Assembly (NCBI GenBank): GCA_031551265.1
Contig: JAVBNU010000026.1
Span: 1 to 64,000, forward strand
DNA length: 64,000 nt
Source of the DNA: JAVBNU01 sp031551265
GTDB lineage: Bacteria; Cyanobacteriota; Vampirovibrionia; Gastranaerophilales; Gastranaerophilaceae
Reading direction: 5' to 3'
Shown: positions 50,494 through 57,312 of the stretch, piece after piece
How positions within the stretch are numbered: position 1 is the first letter of the stretch
Layout of the letters: each line of letters opens with the position of its first letter
The notes under the pieces: model-generated
Told to the model about the DNA's origin: nothing
Seen by the model: the letters and a program-made list of their open reading frames with translations, nothing else
The model's database searches: none
Made by a program: the position numbers and the translations under genes

Positions 50494-51270
50494 TTGAAAG
50501 AATTTAATTTAGATTTTGGGCAAAACTTCATTAGTGCTATAGCAAACAGTATATCGGAAGCTGTAAGTTATGATATAAAACAAAGCAAGCAATTATTGAA
50601 TACCCATACAACTAATAGTACACCAAATTTAATTTGGGACTTGATTAATACAAATATTAAAAATAAATTAGGAAAAGAAAATGTGGAGATTATTACACAA
50701 AAAATTGGCTTATGGGAATTTTTAATTGTGTACGACAAATCTTCAAATAATGTTTTAACAATAATGAGAGATGCTCGTTTGAAATTGCTTGTTCGGGGCC
50801 AAAATAAATACAAAAAGCATTATGCAGCTATTTTAGCATATAGATTCAACAAAGGATTGCAACCTAAAGCAAGACAGCGTACCCTATTTGTTGTAAGTAG
50901 CAACGAAACTGAAGATAATAAATATAAAGAAATGATGTCCAATGAATTATGCAGCAAATTTGAGTCGTTAGGTGACAACAGTAGATATGCAATAATAAGT
51001 TTTTCTGCGTCAAATTACCAATTAAATTCATTGGCTGTAAGTCTTTTCACTCCAAAATTTGAACCGGTACATAAAGAATCTTTAGATAATTATATAAAGC
51101 CAAGTTATGATTCAATTCCTGATACTCTAGAATTGAAAACGACACCTGATATTGAAATTAAGTTGACGCAAGAGGCACTTAAGAAAAAAGACGAAAGCAA
51201 CAAAGAAGAAATGCCGCTACTTAAAGAAGATGAATCTTCCGATAAAAATAATCAATCCGCTGGAGAATAA
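50494..51270 (+). CDS. Partner protein of the XRE-ImmA gene (DUF5986-like)
   Basis: A 258-residue soluble protein, from a TTG start with GGGAG seven bases upstream. It has a helical N-terminal half (ISEAVSYDIKQSKQLL), a conserved-looking stretch IGLWEFLIVYDKSSNNVLTI, and a Lys/Glu-rich disordered tail. From memory it resembles DUF5986-type proteins that travel with XRE-ImmA/IrrE genes, but I cannot confirm this. It is 8 bp from the ImmA-type gene. The pair could be a toxin-antitoxin or defence-like module in which the peptidase regulates the partner. Confidence 0.5.
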   Translation: MKEFNLDFGQNFISAIANSISEAVSYDIKQSKQLLNTHTTNSTPNLIWDLINTNIKNKLGKENVEIITQKIGLWEFLIVYDKSSNNVLTIMRDARLKLLVRGQNKYKKHYAAILAYRFNKGLQPKARQRTLFVVSSNETEDNKYKEMMSNELCSKFESLGDNSRYAIISFSASNYQLNSLAVSLFTPKFEPVHKESLDNYIKPSYDSIPDTLELKTTPDIEIKLTQEALKKKDESNKEEMPLLKEDESSDKNNQSAGE

Positions 51271-51278
51271 ATATAAAT

Positions 51279-52442
51279 ATGAGTAAAAATAGATTTAACG
51301 GTGAAAGGCTAAAGCAAGCTAGGATATACCGTGGACTGTCGATAAATGACTTGGCTGAAATTCTTGATGTTTCAAAACAAGCTATTTCTCAGTACGAAAA
51401 GAGTGAAATTTCGCCAGAATTTAATAAATTATCATTAATTGTCAATAATTTAAACTTCCCCCCTGAATACTTTTTTCAATGCGATTCGTTTGATGTGGAA
51501 ACGACAACAACTTATTTTAGAGCATTAATTTCCACAAACAAGATTAATCGTTTACAGCAAATTACCAAATTGAAACATCTTGCTATCATTCATGAAGTTT
51601 TAACCAAATACATTGAGTATCCTCTTTTTGATATCTCGCATAAAATAAATATTGATAATAAATCAATAGAAGATTTTACTAGTGATTTAAGAGAACAGTG
51701 GGGATTGGGAATAGACCCTATTGATGACATGGCATACTTGTTGGAAAAAAATGGAATCATTGTTACATCATACACAACTGAAACAAATAACATTGATGCT
51801 TATAGTCAAAAGATAACTATAAATGGAAAAGACCGGTTTATTGTTGTCTTATCAAATGACAAATTATCTGCAACAAGGACGCAGTTTGATGCAGCCCATG
51901 AATTAGGACACATTTTTTTGCATAACTGGGGCATTGACCTTGAAGAGTTGTCTAAAGAAGAATTTAAAGAAATAGAAAATCAGGCTAATGAATTTGCTGC
52001 TTCTTTTTTATTGCCGAAAGAAAGTTTTATTCGAGACGTAAGCCTATATCCTAAAGACTTAAATTATTACATAGAACTAAAGCGCAAATGGAAAGTATCT
52101 ATAAGTGCTATGATTATTAGAGCTCATAGATTGGATGTGCTTTCTTTTAATCAATATCAGTATTTGATGCGTCAAATGGCCTTTAAAGGGTGGCGCAACA
52201 AGGAACCACTTGATGGAGTTATTATGAAACCTCAACCTACTCTTTTAAGTAAATCTATTGATATGCTTTTAGCCAATAATATTTTTACAGTAAAAAGTTT
52301 CTTAGATGAATTAGCCCAAAATACCTTGCCATTGAAACCAGAAGATGTTGAATTATTATTAAACTTGAAAAAAGGTACATTAAAAATAGAGCCCATATCC
52401 AAAGAAACAAACATCTTGAAGCTGAAAAATGAACCTACATAA
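51279..52442 (+). CDS. XRE regulator fused to ImmA/IrrE metallopeptidase
   Basis: A 387-residue protein. Residues 8-65 form a Cro/C1 helix-turn-helix (GERLKQARIYRGLSINDLAEIL, VSKQAISQYE). The middle part has the zinc peptidase motif HELGH (about residues 207-211), as FDAAHELGHIFLH, with the distal Glu in IENQANEFAASFLLP. This architecture occurs in anti-repressor systems such as ImmA of ICEBs1 and in toxin-antitoxin modules where the peptidase cleaves a repressor. No separate ImmR-type repressor is next to it. It follows the 258-aa gene by 8 bp, and is convergent with the Fic gene. Confidence 0.85.
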   Translation: MSKNRFNGERLKQARIYRGLSINDLAEILDVSKQAISQYEKSEISPEFNKLSLIVNNLNFPPEYFFQCDSFDVETTTTYFRALISTNKINRLQQITKLKHLAIIHEVLTKYIEYPLFDISHKINIDNKSIEDFTSDLREQWGLGIDPIDDMAYLLEKNGIIVTSYTTETNNIDAYSQKITINGKDRFIVVLSNDKLSATRTQFDAAHELGHIFLHNWGIDLEELSKEEFKEIENQANEFAASFLLPKESFIRDVSLYPKDLNYYIELKRKWKVSISAMIIRAHRLDVLSFNQYQYLMRQMAFKGWRNKEPLDGVIMKPQPTLLSKSIDMLLANNIFTVKSFLDELAQNTLPLKPEDVELLLNLKKGTLKIEPISKETNILKLKNEPT

Positions 52443-52484
52443 TTACAATAATTTTCCAAATTTACAGGGACATTTACAAGGACA

Positions 52485-53558
52485 TTATTTTATAAACCTA
52501 TCATTAATTTTATACTTACGACCACGTTTAGATGTATTGGCCGGGATTAAAAAGTTTTCTTTTGTCCATTTTGCAGCAAGCTCGCGAGCGGTGCGTTGGT
52601 TGCAGCCAAAGAATGCAGCTATGTCGTTTGTGGTTACAATTTCTTGTTGTTTGAATAATATCAAGGCTTGCCGTTGTTTTGGGTCAAGGGTTTTTAGGAT
52701 TGGTGAAATATCTTCTGTTTTCTGTAATGCGGCATGTTTTTGAACATTCTCAAATGCTGCCGCCATGCCAGCAATGAAATATTCAACCCATTTTGTGATG
52801 TCTGCTTCTGCTCGGCCCATGTAGTAATTATGTGAATTACCAACACTTATGGCAGCGTAGTAGCTGTGTAAATCTTTTGCATAATACTCTTCAAGTGAAT
52901 AAATACCTTTAAGGTCATAGCCCCCTTTATACAAGACAAGAGTGGTTAAGAGCCTTGCAGTCCTGCCGTTACCATCATAGTATGGGTGGATTGTAGCAAA
53001 TTGATAATGTGCAATGGCGGCTCTGATAGGGGCGGGAATTTCATTTGCAGTTTGATTCAGCCAACTTATGAAACTCCTCATTAAATCCTGGACGTCTTTT
53101 GCCTCAGGCGGCATATAAACAATCCCACCGGAAGCACTATCACGAATGACATTTTGCCCTTCTCTGTATGGTGTAGGTTTTACCTTTGGACTTCCACCGG
53201 CTTCAACAAGAGCATGAATTGTTTGCACTTGTTTTTCAGTTATTAAAGACTGCAATAATGCCTGTTGTTCCATATATTCAATGGCTTTATAGTAGCCTAA
53301 AACTTCTTTCTCATCTCTCACGCGCTGCGGAATCTTGGCATGGTGCTGGATTACTTCAATGACTTCCTCTTGAGATAATCTGTTGCCCTCAATCTGTGTC
53401 GAATAGTGAACGCTTGTGAGTCTTGCGCTCTCACGCAGGGACGCCATAACAGCAGGAGTAATTGGCAAATCTTTAATATTTTCCTTGATTCGCTCAATCT
53501 TCAATAGATTGCTGGCAATTGTATTTGTGATTGTGTAATTTGGCTTAAATTCCGTCAT
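52485..53558 (-). CDS. Fic-domain protein with N-terminal inhibitory motif and C-terminal winged helix
   Basis: A 357-residue protein. It starts at ATG 53558 (AGGTGG upstream) rather than 53579. The Fic core reads TIHPYYDGNGRTARLLTTLVL (about residues 187-207), an intact HPxxDGNGRxxR motif. Class II inhibition is expected because STQIEG (about residues 55-60) matches the (S/T)xxxE(G/N) motif. A C-terminal helix-turn-helix (TNDIAAFFGCNQRTARELAAKW) suggests self-regulation. Fic enzymes transfer AMP or other groups to proteins. The promoter holds phased TTAATGAC repeats. It could be a toxin-type or housekeeping modifier carried as cargo. Confidence 0.88.
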   Translation of the reverse strand: MTEFKPNYTITNTIASNLLKIERIKENIKDLPITPAVMASLRESARLTSVHYSTQIEGNRLSQEEVIEVIQHHAKIPQRVRDEKEVLGYYKAIEYMEQQALLQSLITEKQVQTIHALVEAGGSPKVKPTPYREGQNVIRDSASGGIVYMPPEAKDVQDLMRSFISWLNQTANEIPAPIRAAIAHYQFATIHPYYDGNGRTARLLTTLVLYKGGYDLKGIYSLEEYYAKDLHSYYAAISVGNSHNYYMGRAEADITKWVEYFIAGMAAAFENVQKHAALQKTEDISPILKTLDPKQRQALILFKQQEIVTTNDIAAFFGCNQRTARELAAKWTKENFLIPANTSKRGRKYKINDRFIK

Positions 53559-53626
53559 TAACTTCCACCTTTGCGTCATTAATTAGTCATTAACATGTTA
53601 TTATTATGTCATTAATTTGTCATTAA
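53554..53626. promoter_or_regulatory. Five phased GTCATTAA repeats at the Fic start
   Basis: GTCATTAA at 53554, 53575, 53586, 53608 and 53619 gives spacings of 21, 11, 22 and 11 bp, one face of the helix. On the minus strand each is TTAATGAC, and the first includes the Fic start codon. It fits an operator bound cooperatively, perhaps by the Fic winged helix. Confidence 0.65.
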
Positions 53627-53748
53627 GTAAACCCTTTGCAAATATTTGCGTAGTGTTTCTTAGCATGGCGTCCCGTTTTTAGTGGTTTCCCGGTATGATT
53701 CAATAAACAGCTAGATACGAACGTATAAACGCAAGGGAGCAATATTTT

Positions 53749-53979
53749 ATGTGCGATAAAAAACTTATAGAACAGCTTGAAAACAAGATATCTGTAGCGA
53801 AATTGTTATTATTCGACGCGCAGGCGTTGGTTAGATTTGGGGCACTAGCAAGTGATTCATGCATTGAAGATATTGAGTTACAGCTTAACAAAGGCCATGA
53901 CGACTACTACATACTTTTAAAAGCAATTAATAAAAAAGTGGCAAAGGCAATAAAAATTTTTGATAAAATTGATTCTTAA
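53749..53979 (+). CDS. Hypothetical 76-aa helical protein
   Basis: A small, charged, helical protein (MCDKKLIEQLENKISVAKLL, then CIEDIELQLNKGHDDYYILL), without signal or membrane segment. GGGAGC precedes the start. It overlaps the end of the convergent XRE gene by 4 bp. I do not recognise it. Its leader contains ATAAACAGCTAG, then TATAAAC 21 bp later, a pattern repeated at 55053-55080. It might be a regulator or an anti-repressor. Confidence 0.5.
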   Translation: MCDKKLIEQLENKISVAKLLLFDAQALVRFGALASDSCIEDIELQLNKGHDDYYILLKAINKKVAKAIKIFDKIDS

Positions 53980-54191
53980 AATTGTTCAAATAATTCATTA
54001 GGTTTAATGTGCAGTGCTCTTGCAATTTTGAATACATTTTCAACAGTTGTGTTGCGCTCACCACGCTCAACCATACCAACAAAATTGGGTGACATATCAA
54101 GAATTTCAGCCAGTTCAAGCTGGGTCAAGCTACGCTCAATTCTCAATGCTTTCAATCTTTTCCCGAATTTTTGCAAATCTTTTTTACTCAT
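53976..54191 (-). CDS. Small XRE-family regulator
   Basis: A 71-residue Cro/C1-type protein that is little more than a helix-turn-helix: LRIERSLTQLELAEILDMSPNFVGMVERGERN. The ATG has only AAAATGTAGATATG upstream and no clear SD. It is convergent with the 76-aa gene and divergent from the 54312 gene, so it likely controls that promoter. Short repressors of this kind set lysogeny-like decisions in islands and phages. Confidence 0.75.
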   Translation of the reverse strand: MSKKDLQKFGKRLKALRIERSLTQLELAEILDMSPNFVGMVERGERNTTVENVFKIARALHIKPNELFEQF

Positions 54192-54311
54192 ATCTACATT
54201 TTCGTGGTAATATTGAAATACATAAACAAACCGACCGTGCGTTTTAATTCATAAGCCCTTATTATTATCAATTTTTTTGAATAAAACTGCATGTGTTAGA
54301 AGGAGATTAAT

Positions 54312-54656
54312 ATGTTCAAACAATTATTTTCTTGTATAGTTGGTGGAATAAGTACGATGGCAAACAAAAAAGGAACTTTTATTAATTATGCCAAACAATT
54401 CCTAAAAAATGCGCCAAAGACTTATGCAAAACTGGAACCATACTTACCGCAACTCGTTGACAAATTATTTGAGTATTCCAATAGTAAAGGATATAAATTA
54501 GATGATGAAGTTGGCCTAATGGAAGGTGCTTTATATATGTTTGTCAAACGTATAGCAGAAGATGAAATAAATAATTTACCTGTCTATGCTTCAACGTCTA
54601 TTACTGAAGGCTTCATAGTATACAGAAGCCTTTTAGATGAATACCCTATTGAGTAA
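54312..54656 (+). CDS. Hypothetical 114-aa protein
   Basis: A soluble, mixed-charge protein (AKQFLKNAPKTYAKLEPYLP and VKRIAEDEINNLPVYASTS). The N-terminus MFKQLFSCIVGGIST has hydrophobic residues but is too short to be clearly a signal. AAGGAG lies upstream. It is the first gene of a run with 54678-55046 (21-bp gap). I do not recognise a family. Confidence 0.5.
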   Translation: MFKQLFSCIVGGISTMANKKGTFINYAKQFLKNAPKTYAKLEPYLPQLVDKLFEYSNSKGYKLDDEVGLMEGALYMFVKRIAEDEINNLPVYASTSITEGFIVYRSLLDEYPIE

Positions 54657-54677
54657 TAAATTTAAAAGGAAACTATT

Positions 54678-55046
54678 ATGAAAAAATTTATTCTAATACT
54701 TTTATTGATGTTATCTGCGCCTATTATGACGGTACATGCTGAAGAAAAAGCCGGTACAGTACATGTGATTGAAGAAGCATTAGAAATTAATCCTAATATA
54801 GAAATGCTTGTAGACCATAGTTTTCAAGGCGGTGTGAAAGTTAAAAGTATCAAGATTAAACAAGTAGAAATCATGCGTGATACAACGGTTGTGGTACATG
54901 GTGACATAACAGAAGGTGAGCCTAAAGGCATTGGTATAATAATTGAAATAACTGATATGAAAGGAAATACGTCTGAATTGTTTGGCTACCAACCCTTGCA
55001 AATGGGAGATTATACATTTCGTATCAAAGACCCGAGGGCGCAGTAA
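54678..55046 (+). CDS. Secreted 122-aa protein, OB-fold-like
   Basis: It has a clear signal peptide (MKKFILILLLMLSAPIMTVHA, cleavage before EEK). The mature part is about 100 residues with alternating strands, VKSIKIKQVEIMRDTTVVVHG, suggesting a small beta-barrel such as an OB-fold. No family is recognised. It is the second gene after 54312 and an exported product of an element with no other export system. AAAGGA is upstream. Confidence 0.55.
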   Translation: MKKFILILLLMLSAPIMTVHAEEKAGTVHVIEEALEINPNIEMLVDHSFQGGVKVKSIKIKQVEIMRDTTVVVHGDITEGEPKGIGIIIEITDMKGNTSELFGYQPLQMGDYTFRIKDPRAQ

Positions 55047-55052
55047 ACTCCC

Positions 55053-55080
55053 ATAAACAGCTAGTTATACCTATATAAAC
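55053..55080. repeat. Copy of the 28-bp leader motif of 53703-53730
   Basis: ATAAACAGCTAG at 55053-55064 and TATAAAC at 55074-55080. The same two blocks lie 21 bp apart at 53703-53714 and 53724-53730. Function unknown. Confidence 0.4.
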
Positions 55081-55294
55081 CTAAGCTAAACATAATAATA
55101 ACAAGCCTTAACAAGTCTCTTAAACTCAAATAGCCCTTCAATAATACCACACACTAAATCGGCGCCCTTGTATTTTTGTTAATATTAATACCACTTAAGC
55201 AAAGATAGGATTTATTTCAATAGTTATACTATAAAATTATTTCACTTGAATTGATAGGAACATGCAGGCAGAAAAATACGAAAGGTTATAAATT

Positions 55295-55762
55295 ATGAAT
55301 AAGAATAAAAACTCTACCGAAGGTGTATTTTGGGAAATTGTATTTGCTACCACTGTCATTGTCATCGGAGCTTGTTTGGTGATTTATTATTTGGGCTACA
55401 TACATGGCAAGAATAAATTCTTTAATTCAAGATATGAAGATGGATTCTATAATTGTGATAAACTGTGGAAAGACCAAATAAAGAAAAAAGAAGAAGAGCA
55501 AAAGAAACAAATAACTAAAGACACTAAATTAATCTTGTATTATACAAGCAAAAGTTTTCCTGAAGTCAACACTACTAAATATACACTATATAATGATAAT
55601 CTAAAACTGTCTGCTTCATACAATGTTAATGAAGGAAATGGTAAAAGTGATTATTCAAATAATATTTATTACAATGAAAATGATTTAATACTCAATATGC
55701 TAAAGAATGATATAGCAAAACAATTAACAGAAAAGTTTGTTATTGAAAGAGTTAATGAGTAA
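55295..55762 (+). CDS. Hypothetical 155-aa single-pass membrane protein
   Basis: One hydrophobic segment (EIVFATTVIVIGACLVIYYL) near residue 15 anchors a charged Lys-rich cytoplasmic or periplasmic domain with a possible coiled coil (KLWKDQIKKKEEEQKKQITK). The rest is Tyr/Asn-rich and beta-like. No family is recognised. AAAGG lies ahead of the start. It stands alone, preceded by 248 bp of noncoding sequence. Confidence 0.5.
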   Translation: MNKNKNSTEGVFWEIVFATTVIVIGACLVIYYLGYIHGKNKFFNSRYEDGFYNCDKLWKDQIKKKEEEQKKQITKDTKLILYYTSKSFPEVNTTKYTLYNDNLKLSASYNVNEGNGKSDYSNNIYYNENDLILNMLKNDIAKQLTEKFVIERVNE

Positions 55763-55871
55763 TTACAAAATTACAAAAATTACGTTAATTTTTTAAGTTT
55801 AAAAAATTCGTTTTTATTATTTTTTTATTTTAATTTTTAAAAGTTTTGTGTAATTTTCGTAATTTTGTAAT
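55762..55871. repeat. 22-bp inverted repeat with AT-rich loop
   Basis: The left arm at 55762-55783 (ATTACAAAATTACAAAAATTAC, split) and right arm at 55850-55871 match in 21 of 22 positions. They flank a 66-bp AT-rich loop between two plus-strand genes. It could be a terminator-like or cruciform-forming structure. Confidence 0.55.
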
Positions 55872-55924
55872 TTTTATTCGTTTTTAAATTTAATATGGTA
55901 TAATTGGCTTGGAAGGTAGTTTTA

Positions 55925-57025
55925 ATGAAAAAATTTAAGTTATTGCCAATAGATATAGGTTTTGATGATAGTTGTGTAACTCTGCCATACAGACAAGAAG
56001 CACAAGAGCTTTTCTTGTTGCTTGATAAGTATGGCAAAGATTTTAAAGATATTGATAATGAAGAAATCAACGAACCTAATAATAATTTGATTAATAATTT
56101 GGTTAACTCCCTTGATAGCCTGAATGAACTTGAATTCATTATTGCCTTAAAAAAAGTACAAAAATTAAATAAATTTTATCCCATAACAATTAGCTTTAAT
56201 AGAGATTTAGGAAAGCATTACAAGAATTTTGCCAAAGTAACCGCAGCCCTCAAAAGTTCTTCCTCCTTTGCGGATATAGTAAAAATGCTTGAAAGTAATT
56301 TTGATGATACGACAGATGAATTCATATCGTACATCAATGGTTTTAATTATTTATTGAGCCTCTTTAAGTATGATACTAAAGAATTTCGGGAGTATTTAAA
56401 GCATTACAGGCGAAGTAAGTATATTTTGAACTACAGCAGCACTTTTGACTATTTAAACTGGCATCTTGAACAAGATTTATTTGGTGAATTAAGAGATATT
56501 GGAAAGGCTAAAAGAGCTGTTAATGTTGAAATATTTAACTTTATGACTGCTAAAAAAATTGGCACCATACAAATAATAATCAATTTACAAACTGCAAAAA
56601 ATGAATACACAGAGGATACCTACCAGATTGGTTTTAAGTCTGCAAACATTGAATATAGATACATTAAAGCCGAATGGATAGAAAAATATGGCAAAGCATT
56701 AGTTGATGATTTTACTGAAAAATCTAAGACATATGCTAAAAAAGAATTAAGCCGTAATGTTACTGAAATATTGGAAGCACGATTGAGTACATTTGAGGAT
56801 TTGATTCAGTTTCAGAAAGATTTGATTGCGTTACATAATGATTGTTATAAAAAAGAAATTTATAAAAACAAGTGCCAACACAAGATAAATAGCCATTCAA
56901 AACCTTGTGGCAAAGAATTTTTAACCTATGATAAACGTACCCCCTTCTGTTGTGAGTGTGTAGAAAAATCGAATTTAAATGCCCAAAGAACAAGAATGCA
57001 CAGAGAGCGAAAAGCAAGAAAATAA
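55925..57025 (+). CDS. Hypothetical 366-aa protein with C-terminal zinc-ribbon-like motif
   Basis: It starts at ATG 55925 (GGAAGG upstream) rather than 55904. The first 300 residues are helical and unrecognised. The C-terminus has CQHKINSHSKPCGKEFLTYD and TPFCCECVEKSNLNAQRTRM, Cys pairs spaced like a zinc ribbon, ending in an Arg/Lys-rich stretch (HRERKARK). From memory it resembles DUF6076-type proteins of mobile elements. It may bind nucleic acid. It lies upstream of the primase. Confidence 0.5.
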   Translation: MKKFKLLPIDIGFDDSCVTLPYRQEAQELFLLLDKYGKDFKDIDNEEINEPNNNLINNLVNSLDSLNELEFIIALKKVQKLNKFYPITISFNRDLGKHYKNFAKVTAALKSSSSFADIVKMLESNFDDTTDEFISYINGFNYLLSLFKYDTKEFREYLKHYRRSKYILNYSSTFDYLNWHLEQDLFGELRDIGKAKRAVNVEIFNFMTAKKIGTIQIIINLQTAKNEYTEDTYQIGFKSANIEYRYIKAEWIEKYGKALVDDFTEKSKTYAKKELSRNVTEILEARLSTFEDLIQFQKDLIALHNDCYKKEIYKNKCQHKINSHSKPCGKEFLTYDKRTPFCCECVEKSNLNAQRTRMHRERKARK

Positions 57026-57312
57026 GGCTCTTTGTAGTTTTTGCTTTCCTATTATTAAGTTTTGTTAAGCGATATCGAAAAACTTTTTTTATATCGCTAT
57101 TTTGTTTCGTTTTTTATTTTTGTAATTTTTGTATATTTTTTAACTCTTAAATTTTTAATTTAAAAAATATATTTAATTACATATGGCTTCATATGTGACC
57201 AAAACCCTTGTTATAATTGGTTTTTAAAAATTGCGATGAGTGGCTAGATGCGTTAAAGTAAGAATGTAAGCGCTTACAAGTTTACTACTTTAAAACCGAA
57301 AGGAGGCCAATC
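57026..57312 (+). promoter_or_regulatory. Leader of the primase gene with operator-like palindrome
   Basis: AGCGATAT-cgaaaaacttttt-ATATCGCT is a hairpin at about 57067-57095 with a T-rich tail, likely a terminator of the preceding gene. TATAAT at 57212-57217 may be a -10. At 57265-57278 TGTAAGCGCTTACA is a perfect palindrome that matches the cre consensus TGWAANCGNTNWCA. AAGGAGG is just before the start. There is no gene here. Confidence 0.5.
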
